NCBI GenBank assembly: GCA_018644665.1
Contig: JABGQA010000090.1
Location: forward strand, 172,730-236,729
Direction: 5' to 3'
Source: Candidatus Poribacteria bacterium
GTDB lineage: Bacteria > Poribacteria > WGA-4E > GCA-2687025
Length of the DNA: 64,000 nucleotides
Of the stretch, positions 19,034-26,894 are shown piece by piece. A program made the position numbers and the translations under genes. The notes under the pieces are model-generated. The model ran no database searches. It had not been told where the DNA came from and saw only the letters and a program-made list of their open reading frames with translations. Position 1 is the stretch's first letter; each line of letters opens with the position of its first letter.

Positions 19034-19372
19034 ATGTGTCGACGCTCCCGGTACACGGTCGCGCTCGGCTTAGCCGTGGGGTGTGCGCTGCTTCTGGCGG
19101 GCGAATTGCTGGACGCCCATGCGTGCCCAATGTGCCGCGAGGCCGTCACGCAATCGGCCTCCGACGCTGGCGACGCAGCCGGCCCAGCTGGGCGCGGGCT
19201 TGGGAGCGCCTTCGCGTGGAGCATCTACATTATGATCGGGGTGCCGTACCTGATGGTGTCGATCGCGGCGTTCACGATCTGGCGCGCCGTGCGGCGCGCG
19301 CAATCCACGTCCGGGCAGGGGCGCCGACCTGAGGGAACGACCCGCGCCACCGTCGCTGGCGGATCTGCCTGA
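19034..19372 (+). CDS. small membrane protein with N-terminal CPMC motif
   Basis: Protein of 112 residues: a signal-peptide-like start (TVALGLAVGCALLLAGELL), then DAHACPMCREAVTQS, a spacer, and one helix (AFAWSIYIMIGVPYLMVSI). Small CPMC or CPFC proteins of this layout are known to me next to cytochrome oxidase genes in Planctomycetes and relatives, where a copper or redox role is suspected but not shown. The ATG at 19034 follows GGAGGG by about 10 bases. The gene is convergent with the oxidase subunit IV gene, 46 bp away. Confidence 0.78.
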   Translation: MCRRSRYTVALGLAVGCALLLAGELLDAHACPMCREAVTQSASDAGDAAGPAGRGLGSAFAWSIYIMIGVPYLMVSIAAFTIWRAVRRAQSTSGQGRRPEGTTRATVAGGSA

Positions 19373-19418
19373 TGCCGCTCGTGACGTACCGATCCGGCCC
19401 GCGGCGCCAACGCGCCCG

Positions 19419-19775
19419 CTAGTGCCCCGTAGCCTCGTGTTCGACCGCCGGAGCGTCCGCGAACGTCCAGCCTCCCTGATCGACTTCGGTGATGTCGGCC
19501 TTGATGAGCATGATCAGTATGCCGACGAACAGGAGCGGGCCGATCGCGATCCATGCCACGAGACGCTTCTCAAACTTCACGTGCATGTAGTAGAGCAGCA
19601 CGCCGGCCGCCTTCGCGCCCGCCACCGCCATCAGAAGCACGATCATCAGCCAGCGCGGCTCGGGCAGCATCGACGGGATCGCCAATTCGACCAGCGTGAA
19701 GACCGCGAGAGCCGCGAACAGGCGCCAGTACGCGCCGTCGTGCGACTCGTGATGCTCGGTGCTTGGGGACTCCAC
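19419..19775 (-). CDS. cytochrome c oxidase subunit IV (caa3-type)
   Basis: Inner-membrane protein of 118 residues with three helices: YWRLFAALAVFTLVELAI, PRWLMIVLLMAVAGAKA and LVAWIAIGPLLFVGILIML. The linking VLLYYMHVKFEKR is typical of prokaryotic COX4. It assists assembly or stability of aa3/caa3 oxidases and has no cofactor. The start is GTG at 19775 with AGGGAGG five bases upstream. It lies 10 bp downstream of ctaE, so the two are cotranscribed. Confidence 0.92.
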   Translation of the reverse strand: MESPSTEHHESHDGAYWRLFAALAVFTLVELAIPSMLPEPRWLMIVLLMAVAGAKAAGVLLYYMHVKFEKRLVAWIAIGPLLFVGILIMLIKADITEVDQGGWTFADAPAVEHEATGH

Positions 19776-19785
19776 GGCGTCCTCC

Positions 19786-20397
19786 CTAGATAAGGTAGAT
19801 GATCGTGAAGAGGATTATCCACACGAGGTCGACGAAGTGCCAGTAGAGGCCTGTCATTTCGACGTCGCCATACTGCGTCTCGGTGTAGCCCCCGCGCAGC
19901 GCCTTGATGTAGATCATGGCCAGCGCGACAACTCCGATCGTGACGTGGGCCCCGTGGAACCCGGTCAGCGTGTAGAAGACACCCCAGAACATGTCCGTGG
20001 ACGGGGCGCTGTGTGCAAGGAAGTGGCTCCACTCGTACACCTGTAGACCCACGAACGCCGCGCCACACAGCACCGTGAGGCCGAGGAACAGCTTGAAGCG
20101 GGCCTGCAGCCCCCGCTGGATCGCCGACAGAGACAGCACCAGCGTCATACTGCTGACGATGAGCAGGAACGTCATGAATGCCGTGAGCCCGAGACTGAGG
20201 CGATCGCCGGGGTCGGGCCATCCAGGCGTGGCGTTCCGCAGGATGATGTAGGCGCCGATGAGGCCCGTGAAGAACATCACCTCCGACGCGAGGAAGACCC
20301 ACATGCCGAACTTCGCGTGCCCAATGCCGGTGTTCGGCGCGGGTGGGTCATAGTGCCTGAGAAGGTACTTGCCGGAGGAAGCCGTCGCGGTTGCCAC
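19786..20397 (-). CDS. ctaE: cytochrome c oxidase subunit III, internal start within a longer frame
   Basis: Inner-membrane oxidase subunit of 203 residues if read from the GTG at 20397, the usual length of short bacterial subunit III. AGGAG at 20406-20410 stands 8 bases before that GTG. Markers: KFGMWVFLASEVMFFTGL, LQVYEWSHF, GFHGAHV and WHFVDLVWIILFTIIY; five helices. The frame has no stop between it and the upstream SDR coding part, so it may instead be made as the C-terminal half of a fusion. Oxidase subunits I and II are not in the window. Confidence 0.85.
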   Translation of the reverse strand: MATATASSGKYLLRHYDPPAPNTGIGHAKFGMWVFLASEVMFFTGLIGAYIILRNATPGWPDPGDRLSLGLTAFMTFLLIVSSMTLVLSLSAIQRGLQARFKLFLGLTVLCGAAFVGLQVYEWSHFLAHSAPSTDMFWGVFYTLTGFHGAHVTIGVVALAMIYIKALRGGYTETQYGDVEMTGLYWHFVDLVWIILFTIIYLI

Positions 20398-21411
20398 CCT
20401 TGCTACTCCTGTCCCCACATATGCCACGGTGTCGGGCGCGAAACGGATCGGCTCGATGTCGAAGTCGCGGACGAACGGTCCTTCATCGCACACGTTGCCC
20501 GCGAGCAGCATGTCGAGTTGGTCCGCCGTCAGCGGCAGCAACGACCGCACGATCGGCAGGCCGAGAAGGAACCGTATCAGAAACGCCGGGACGACGATCT
20601 TCCGGCGCGGCCGCGCTCCCTTAGCGAGGGTCAGCACATCGAGCAGTTGACCCCAGCGGAAGCGGTCCCTTCCGCCGACATCGTATGTCGTGTTCGACAC
20701 GCCGTCGCGATCCACGGCCTTGGCCATAGCCGCCGCGACGTCCTCGACCGCGACGGGTTGCAGTTCGATCTCGGACCCAGTGGTCGCCAGGCTGCGCTGC
20801 GCGGACGATGACGGCCGGGTCAGCCCGGCGGCGACCTCCGCGACCGTCGGGAATCCGTCCTTGAAGAGAGGGAGCGGGGCCAGCGGAACACCCAGCAGGC
20901 TGCCGGCGAGTTCCGACGCGAACTCCGGCTGGCCTCCACTCGGCCGGCCGAATATCACGGACGGCCGGAAGATGACATGCTCCATGTCGCTGGCGCGAAG
21001 GTGTTCCTCCGCTTCGTACTTCGTCCACTGGTAGGCGGATACGGCGTCCTCGCGCGGCTTCGCACCATTGGCGCTCATCAGGACGAACCGCTGGACGCCG
21101 GCGGCTGTGGCTGCGTCGATGACGTTGCGAGCGCCATCCAGGTGCACGCGCTCGAACGTGGCGCCGGCGCTCACGTCCTCACGGATGATCCCCACGAGGT
21201 GCACGACGCCCTCGCAGCCGTCCAGGAGCCCATCAAGGCTGTCGGCGTCGGTGACGTCCCCGCGCACGATATCCACAGCGTCGGAGGCGTCGTGGAGGCG
21301 GGTTTCGCTACCCGGGCGGACGAGAACGCGGACATCGTGTCCGGCGTCGAGCAACGCGCGCAACACGTACGAGCCGACGAAGCCCGTCGACCCGGTGAGA
21401 AAGACCTTCAT
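19786..21411 (-). CDS. NDUFA9-like SDR (NAD(P)-binding epimerase family) continuous with CtaE
   Basis: The first 337 residues from the ATG at 21411 form an atypical short-chain dehydrogenase. It has MKVFLTGSTGFVGSYVL (GxxGxxG), a VVHLVGIIRED strand and FRPSVIFGR, as in the complex I-associated NDUFA9/YcaO-neighbour type SDRs. These often sit near quinone or oxidase genes. The frame then continues without a stop into cytochrome oxidase subunit III, giving 541 residues in all. Deleting one base of the GGGG run at 20413-20416 would end the SDR with VGQE and a TAG that overlaps the ctaE ribosome site. So a frameshift or base-call error is as likely as a real fusion. Confidence 0.85.
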   Translation of the reverse strand: MKVFLTGSTGFVGSYVLRALLDAGHDVRVLVRPGSETRLHDASDAVDIVRGDVTDADSLDGLLDGCEGVVHLVGIIREDVSAGATFERVHLDGARNVIDAATAAGVQRFVLMSANGAKPREDAVSAYQWTKYEAEEHLRASDMEHVIFRPSVIFGRPSGGQPEFASELAGSLLGVPLAPLPLFKDGFPTVAEVAAGLTRPSSSAQRSLATTGSEIELQPVAVEDVAAAMAKAVDRDGVSNTTYDVGGRDRFRWGQLLDVLTLAKGARPRRKIVVPAFLIRFLLGLPIVRSLLPLTADQLDMLLAGNVCDEGPFVRDFDIEPIRFAPDTVAYVGTGVARVATATASSGKYLLRHYDPPAPNTGIGHAKFGMWVFLASEVMFFTGLIGAYIILRNATPGWPDPGDRLSLGLTAFMTFLLIVSSMTLVLSLSAIQRGLQARFKLFLGLTVLCGAAFVGLQVYEWSHFLAHSAPSTDMFWGVFYTLTGFHGAHVTIGVVALAMIYIKALRGGYTETQYGDVEMTGLYWHFVDLVWIILFTIIYLI

Positions 21412-21558
21412 TCCCCGCTTTCCGGGAGTTCCCCGCAAGGCCCGATGGTCGGGCGCCCGCCATCCCACGCCACCGGCGGCATGGTGTGGTCTAAACCAGG
21501 CTCACTCTATCAAGTTGCGCGCTGGCCCGCAACTTCGCACCCTCCGCCGAGCACGGAA

Positions 21559-21582
21559 AGGCGCCCCGAGGCTCGGGCGCCT
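21559..21582 (-). terminator. GC-rich hairpin, possible terminator after the octaheme gene
   Basis: AGGCGCCC and GGGCGCCT (21559-21566 and 21575-21582) form an 8-bp stem whose inner bases can extend it. On the minus strand it is followed by only TTT. It lies about 25 bp after the octaheme cytochrome stop. A second, overlapping 14-bp perfect palindrome sits at 21577-21590. Confidence 0.4.
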
Positions 21583-21607
21583 CGAGGCGCGCCTCCCGTG
21601 TAGCGGG

Positions 21608-23125
21608 CTAGTCCGAGCCGGCGTAACGCTTGCGGAACTCCTCGGCGGCGGCGTCGCGAGCGGCCTTGTCCTCGGCCGAGAGCTTCCCCTGTATCCAGAG
21701 GTGCTCGTCGCGCGCCATGATCTCGTCGAGCATCGCCTCGGACGCGGCAGCGCCCGAGGCGTTGCCACTGTCGCGACCGTGGTCAATGGCCTCGCGCACC
21801 TCGGGTAGGAACTCCATGTAGAAGCGGTCCGCTACCTCGAACATGCCGTGCCACTGCGTGTAGTCCGGGCCCATCATGGACGCGCCCATTCGAGCCCGCC
21901 GTCCCTCGTGGTGCCACAGGTAGAAGTACGTCCACTCGATCTTGTCGTCGAACGCGATGTCGGCGGTGATTAGCCCGTTGGTCTTCAGACCCTTCATGAG
22001 GTCCGTCGCGGGCTCGCCGAACTTGTAGTTGTACAGCCCGACCAGGTCATCGTACTGGGTGTAGAAGCTCTCGACGTACTGCTGCGAGTGGCACTGCACG
22101 CAGACGTCCTTCATGTTGGACCTGCGCTCTTGCCACGGCATGACCTGCTTGCCCTGCTTCAGTGCGACCGCATCGACCTTCTCGGAGATCGGCGGACGGA
22201 GCGTCCAGGAGATGCGCTCGCCGACGTCGTGTGTGACGGGCTGGTTCGGCGTCGCGCTCATGTGGCACGTCGCGCACGTCGCCGCGGCGACGTAGTCCTC
22301 GCCGACGATCCACGGGTGCGCGTCCAGGTTCATCTCGTCCTTGTGCGCGATGTAGTTGATGCCGTGTTTGGACTCGCGGTAGATCTCGTACTGCGGGTGG
22401 TCCGGGCCGAGGTGGCACTTGCCACAGTCATCGGGCTCACGCGCCTGGGCCGCGGAGAAGTAGTGTCGGTTGTGGCACGCCGCGCATGACCCAAGAGACC
22501 CGTCCGGGTTCAGACGCCCAATGCCCGTGTTGGGCCACGTGTCGGGATCAAGCACAAGCACGCCAGAGTCGCGGTAGGTCTTGTTCCCATCAGCGTCCAG
22601 CAGTGGCTTGACCGCGGATCCGTGGCACTGCTTGCAGCCGCTGACGGCGGCCGGCGACTCCAGCCGCTTGCCGTGCACCACCGGCATGTGGCCTTCGACG
22701 ACCTCTGCAAGGACGTTGTCGAGGGACCCGAGGATCTTCCCTGCCTGGGCGTGGTGACTCCGCTGGAACTGATCGAACTCGCCCGGGTGGCACTGCGCGC
22801 AATCGCCTGGCGTAACGACCGTCGCGATCGTCTGCTCGTAGTGGTCGAACGCGTCGGCATCCGACGATTCCGCGCTGTGGCACTCGAGACAGCCGACGCC
22901 GCGCTTGGCGTGCGTGCTGGCGCGCCATTGCTCGGCGACCGTACGCGCGTTGCTCTGCTGCTCGTGGCAGTCGATGCACTTCTCGTTGTCCTTGGAAACC
23001 ACGATGTGCGGCTTCGCGTCGGGTATCCTCCGCATGCTCTCGACGTACCCGACCACGACGAACGCCCCCAGAAGGATGAATCCCAGGACGGCGATCACGA
23101 CTTGCTTGAATTTCACGGATTCCAT
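21608..23125 (-). CDS. membrane-anchored octaheme c-type cytochrome, HAO-like
   Basis: Periplasmic cytochrome of 505 residues, anchored by one N-terminal helix (about 8-27). Eight CxxCH sites begin at residues 50, 79, 109, 164, 214, 234, 284 and 342. The segment CHMSATPNQPVTHDVGERIS is characteristic of the hydroxylamine oxidoreductase/octaheme reductase family. Whether the P460 tyrosine is present cannot be judged by eye, so the direction of catalysis (oxidation or reduction) is open. The gene is the third of a Rieske-cytochrome b-octaheme operon, 32 bp after the cytochrome b gene. It may thus be the cytochrome c subunit of that complex. The ATG at 23125 is chosen because no other start is found in frame after the cytochrome b stop. 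Confidence 0.92.
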   Translation of the reverse strand: MESVKFKQVVIAVLGFILLGAFVVVGYVESMRRIPDAKPHIVVSKDNEKCIDCHEQQSNARTVAEQWRASTHAKRGVGCLECHSAESSDADAFDHYEQTIATVVTPGDCAQCHPGEFDQFQRSHHAQAGKILGSLDNVLAEVVEGHMPVVHGKRLESPAAVSGCKQCHGSAVKPLLDADGNKTYRDSGVLVLDPDTWPNTGIGRLNPDGSLGSCAACHNRHYFSAAQAREPDDCGKCHLGPDHPQYEIYRESKHGINYIAHKDEMNLDAHPWIVGEDYVAAATCATCHMSATPNQPVTHDVGERISWTLRPPISEKVDAVALKQGKQVMPWQERRSNMKDVCVQCHSQQYVESFYTQYDDLVGLYNYKFGEPATDLMKGLKTNGLITADIAFDDKIEWTYFYLWHHEGRRARMGASMMGPDYTQWHGMFEVADRFYMEFLPEVREAIDHGRDSGNASGAAASEAMLDEIMARDEHLWIQGKLSAEDKAARDAAAEEFRKRYAGSD

Positions 23126-23157
23126 GTGGCGGCGCCATTCTCCGTTTGTCGCGTCGA

Positions 23158-24207
23158 CTAGACGAACGCTTCCCAGATCGTGAACACAATGAGAGTCAAA
23201 ACGCCAACCACGCCGATCCACATGGCAACGCCCTTGCCCGGGAAAGCGCGCTCGATCAGGCGGTCAATGAACGGCCAGAACAGGAATATGCCGACAAACG
23301 CCATCGCGCCGAGCACCCCCACCTCGAAGGACGTGAGCTTCAGCCAGCGGAACATCGCGAAGAAATACCACTCGGGCTTGATGTGCTCGGGGGTGACGTT
23401 CGGATCGGCTGGTTCCCCAAGGGTGGCCGGGGCCACCAGCGCGAGAACGGTCAGGATAATGGTGAGCGTTAGACCCAAGACCAACTCGGTCATCAGGTGG
23501 TTGGGAAAGAACGGGAACGTCTTCCCACGGTCGGCTTCGAACTCGCGATCGGGGATCGCGACACCGTGCAAGCGGATCTGTAGGAAGTGGAACCCTAGGA
23601 GCATGACAATCGCCGTCGGAAGGACGCCGATGTGGATCACGAACATGCGCGTAAGCGTGTTGGCGGAGATGTCCGCCCCGCCTCGAAGGAACCGCGCCAT
23701 GTAGGGGCCGACAATGGGCGTGGCCTCAGCGATGTTCGTGCCGACGACGGCGGCCCAGTACGACAGTTGCTCGTACACCAGCGAATACCCGCTGAACCCG
23801 AACGTGAACAGCGTGATCAGGATGCCGACGCCGAACATCCAGTTCAGTTCGCGAGGCTTGCGATAGGCCCGTGTGAAGAACACACGGAGGATGTGCAGCA
23901 GCACGGCGAGGACCATGAGGTTGGCGGCCCAGTGGTGCACGCTGCGGATGAACCACCCGAACCGAATCTCGTTCGTGATCCGCGCGACCGACTCGTAGGC
24001 GTGATCGGGACTAGGCCGGTAGTAGAAGGTGAGACTGATGCCCGTCGCGGCGAGCACGACGAACAGGTAAGCGGGGGTTCCGCCGAGTGCGTACCACCAC
24101 CGCTTGAGATGGTTGGGAATCGGCTCCGCCGAAAAATCCCTCAGGACTTCGGGGTCGATCGGGATTGCATCACGCAGCCATCGGACCGCTGGGTGCTGGT
24201 CGGCCAT
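23158..24207 (-). CDS. cytochrome b of a Rieske/cytochrome b complex (b6 + subunit IV fused)
   Basis: Inner-membrane quinol-oxidising subunit of 349 residues. Heme ligands: His91 and His105 on helix B, His192 and His207 on helix D. The 14 residues between the last pair are as in b6f rather than mitochondrial bc1. The quinol-site KPEWYF motif is at about 278-282. The cysteine that binds heme ci in b6f (FYCLGG) is replaced by Ala (WWYALGG, residue 40). The C-terminal part carries the subunit IV helices in the same chain. It begins 10 bp after the Rieske gene. Confidence 0.95.
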   Translation of the reverse strand: MADQHPAVRWLRDAIPIDPEVLRDFSAEPIPNHLKRWWYALGGTPAYLFVVLAATGISLTFYYRPSPDHAYESVARITNEIRFGWFIRSVHHWAANLMVLAVLLHILRVFFTRAYRKPRELNWMFGVGILITLFTFGFSGYSLVYEQLSYWAAVVGTNIAEATPIVGPYMARFLRGGADISANTLTRMFVIHIGVLPTAIVMLLGFHFLQIRLHGVAIPDREFEADRGKTFPFFPNHLMTELVLGLTLTIILTVLALVAPATLGEPADPNVTPEHIKPEWYFFAMFRWLKLTSFEVGVLGAMAFVGIFLFWPFIDRLIERAFPGKGVAMWIGVVGVLTLIVFTIWEAFV

Positions 24208-24217
24208 GCTCGGCGCC

Positions 24218-24667
24218 TCACACTTCCATGATTACGAAGATGGCTTCGCCCTGTTGGACCACTTCGTACCGATTCAGGGGTCGCGGGGGCGGGCCTGAGA
24301 CAACGTTGCCGTCGGCGTCGAATGTCGCGTCGTGGCACGGGCAGTGGAAGGTGTTGTGCTCCGCCTGCCAGAGGGAGCGGCATCCGAGATGCGTGCACGT
24401 TGTCGAGATGGCGCGGAGACCGTCGGACGCCTCGATGAGGACGGCTTCACGCCCCTGCGCGTCGCGGAACGTCTTCTGCCCCTCGCGTTTCAACGTCGCA
24501 AGATCAGTCACGTAGACGCGCTGCCGCAGGATGTCCCGCCGTTTTGGGTACACGAATCCGAGTACGTACGCCGCGGCCGTTCCGTACGAGGCCGCGAGGC
24601 TACCGAGCATTATCAGCACACCGAGGAATCCCCGGCGCGTGCGTTTCGGGGCGGTCACGTTCTCCAT
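24218..24667 (-). CDS. Rieske 2Fe-2S protein
   Basis: Periplasm-facing iron-sulfur subunit of 149 residues. An RR motif (RTRRGFLG) and one helix (about 14-40) suggest Tat export with a retained anchor. Cluster ligands are Cys91 and His93 in CTHLGC and Cys109 and His112 in CPCH, with the disulfide cysteines Cys96 and Cys111. SGPPPRPL forms the proline loop. It leads the operon with cytochrome b and octaheme cytochrome genes and would pass electrons from quinol to the cytochrome c partner. Confidence 0.96.
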   Translation of the reverse strand: MENVTAPKRTRRGFLGVLIMLGSLAASYGTAAAYVLGFVYPKRRDILRQRVYVTDLATLKREGQKTFRDAQGREAVLIEASDGLRAISTTCTHLGCRSLWQAEHNTFHCPCHDATFDADGNVVSGPPPRPLNRYEVVQQGEAIFVIMEV

Positions 24668-24757
24668 GACGGCTCCTGAAGTGCCCTTGGTTCAGCGGCG
24701 TGGGTCACCCCACGCCGCATGTCTGTCGGCGCCCGACGCCGGCCCGCACGGGCCGCT

Positions 24758-26707
24758 CTACGTCGCGAGCGCGTTGAGCTTGCCGCCTGCGACAACTACG
24801 TCGACCTCTGCCGCGGTCAGATCGTGACGGACGACGAACTCCACGCCCCGCGACGGGCTTGTCACGGTCACCGTGTCGCCGGCCTTCATCTGACCTGGCA
24901 GGCCGTCAATGACCAGTTCCTCGCCGTCGACGATGGCCTCGTAGTCAGCGTCGTTCGTGAACAGCAGAGGGGCGATCCCGAAGTTCACGAGGTTCGCCAA
25001 GTGGATTCGCTCGAACGACTTCGCGATCTTCGCCTTCACGCCCAGGTACATTGGGCAGATTGCGGCGTGCTCGCGCGACGAGCCCTGACCGTAGCTGTCC
25101 CCACCAACGACGATGCCGTGTCCGCCGCTGTCGCGCCATTCTGCAGCGCGTTCTGCGAACGTGGGCCCGTCTGCCGTGTTGAAGGCTGTGAACACGGCTT
25201 CCGAGTACTTGGGGATGTTCGAGCGGAACTTCAGGAACGGCCCCGCGGGCATGATGTGGTCCGTCGTGATCTTGTCGCCGGCCTTCAGTAGCACCTTGCC
25301 ACGGATCGTCTCGGGCAGCGCGTCGTTCGTCGGCGGGGCGCCTATCGTCGGCCCGCGCTCGATGTCCACGCCATCCGCTGAAGCGGCCGGGGGGATGATC
25401 ATCGCATCGTCGATGTGGAACTTCGCCGGCCATTCGAACGCCGGGTACTCCACTCCGAGGATGCCGGGGATGTCGCGTGGGTCGGTGAGTTTGCCCGTTA
25501 ACGCCGCCGCGACCGCCGTCTCCGGGCTCGTGAGGTACACATCGTCCGTCGGCGTACCCGAGCGGCCCTGGAAGTTCCGGTTGAACGTGCGGACGCTTAC
25601 GCGGTCGTTGCCGGGCGACATGCCCTGACCTATGCACGGCCCGCATGCGGATTCGAGAATCCGACAGCCCGCGCCGATGAATGTCTGGAGCGCTCCGTGC
25701 GCGGCGATCATCTCGAACACCTGCCGCGAGCCCGGCGCGATGCCTACCTGGACACCGGGATGGACGGTCCGACCCTCAAGCACCTTGGCCACGATCATCA
25801 GGTCACGGAACGAACTGTTCGTGCACGACCCGACGAGGACCTGGTGCACTTCGGTGCCAGCAACGTCGGTTACGGACACGATGCTGTCAGGACTGGACGG
25901 CGCAGCGGCGAGGGGTCCGAGCTCGCCCAGGTCGATGTCGATGATGCGGTCATAGTCCGCGCCTTCATCCGCGGCGAGCGGCTTCCACACGTCCTCACGA
26001 TCCTGAGCGCGCAGGTAATCGCGCGTACGGTCGTCCGACGGGAATATGGACGTCGTCACGCCCACCTCGGCGCCCATGTTCGTGATCGTAGACCGCTCCG
26101 GCACGCTTAGCGAGTCTACGCCGGGGCCGAAGTACTCGAGGACATGCCCCACGTTGCCTTTAGTGCTCAGGATCTGCAGGACGCGCAGGATCACATCCTT
26201 GGCAGCCACCCAGGGACTCAGCGCCCCCGTCAGTCGCACGCCGATAACGGCGGGGCAGTCCACGACGAACGGCTGCCCGCCCATGGCCAGGGCGACATCC
26301 AATCCGCCAACGCCTATGGCCAGCGCGCCCATGCCGCCGCTAGTCGGCGTGTGCGAGTCGGCGCCGAGCAGGACGGCGCCCGGCCGCGAGAAGCGCTCCA
26401 GATGGACCTGGTGACAGATGCCATTCCCGGCGCGTGAGAAGAATACGCCCGCGCGGGAGGCAATGGACTGCAGATAGAGATGGTCGTTGTGGTTCTCGGG
26501 CCCGAACTGGCTCATGTTGTGGTCGACGTACGACACCGAGGTTTCAGTCTGGACGCGATCCAGCCCAAGCGCCTCAAACTCCAGGAACGCCATCGTGCCG
26601 GTGGCGTCCTGCGTCAGCGTCTGGTCGACCTTTATACCAACGCGCGAGCCTGCCGTCGCCTCGCCGGAGACGAGGTGGTCGGAGACGATCTTCTGAACTA
26701 GGTTCAT
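24758..26707 (-). CDS. acn: aconitate hydratase
   Basis: TCA-cycle 4Fe-4S enzyme of 649 residues interconverting citrate and isocitrate. Cluster cysteines lie in VGSCTNSSF and ESACGPCIGQG; GADSHTPTSGG and the swivel-domain GDSYGQGSSREHAAICP are intact. The length fits the compact monofunctional bacterial type rather than the about 890-residue AcnA. The ATG at 26707 (MNLVQKIVSDHL) is preferred to upstream frames reaching 26806, which are Arg/Gly-rich. An isopropylmalate-isomerase-like relative is less likely given the length and single chain. Confidence 0.95.
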   Translation of the reverse strand: MNLVQKIVSDHLVSGEATAGSRVGIKVDQTLTQDATGTMAFLEFEALGLDRVQTETSVSYVDHNMSQFGPENHNDHLYLQSIASRAGVFFSRAGNGICHQVHLERFSRPGAVLLGADSHTPTSGGMGALAIGVGGLDVALAMGGQPFVVDCPAVIGVRLTGALSPWVAAKDVILRVLQILSTKGNVGHVLEYFGPGVDSLSVPERSTITNMGAEVGVTTSIFPSDDRTRDYLRAQDREDVWKPLAADEGADYDRIIDIDLGELGPLAAAPSSPDSIVSVTDVAGTEVHQVLVGSCTNSSFRDLMIVAKVLEGRTVHPGVQVGIAPGSRQVFEMIAAHGALQTFIGAGCRILESACGPCIGQGMSPGNDRVSVRTFNRNFQGRSGTPTDDVYLTSPETAVAAALTGKLTDPRDIPGILGVEYPAFEWPAKFHIDDAMIIPPAASADGVDIERGPTIGAPPTNDALPETIRGKVLLKAGDKITTDHIMPAGPFLKFRSNIPKYSEAVFTAFNTADGPTFAERAAEWRDSGGHGIVVGGDSYGQGSSREHAAICPMYLGVKAKIAKSFERIHLANLVNFGIAPLLFTNDADYEAIVDGEELVIDGLPGQMKAGDTVTVTSPSRGVEFVVRHDLTAAEVDVVVAGGKLNALAT

Positions 26708-26837
26708 CGCTGTGGGGTCCTCCTCTGCGGCGCCACCGCCCCGCATCCCGCCGCGTGCGTTGGCCCGCGCCCCACCAACAAATAGCCGATGTGCGGAGGC
26801 GATCAAGGGTAGCGGCGATTGTCCATTACCTACCCTA

Positions 26838-26846
26838 ACTGTAGCA
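26838..26846 (-). promoter_or_regulatory. candidate extended -10 promoter of acn
   Basis: TGCTACAGT on the minus strand (TACAGT at 26838-26843 with TGC before it). No good -35 was seen at 16-19 bp. It would give a leader of about 125 bases before the ATG at 26707. The same nine bases recur before the CBM9-like gene. Confidence 0.3.
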
Positions 26847-26894
26847 CGCGCTCATCGAGGCGCGTCCCTGTGTTGACCGACGCTGCGGACGCGG

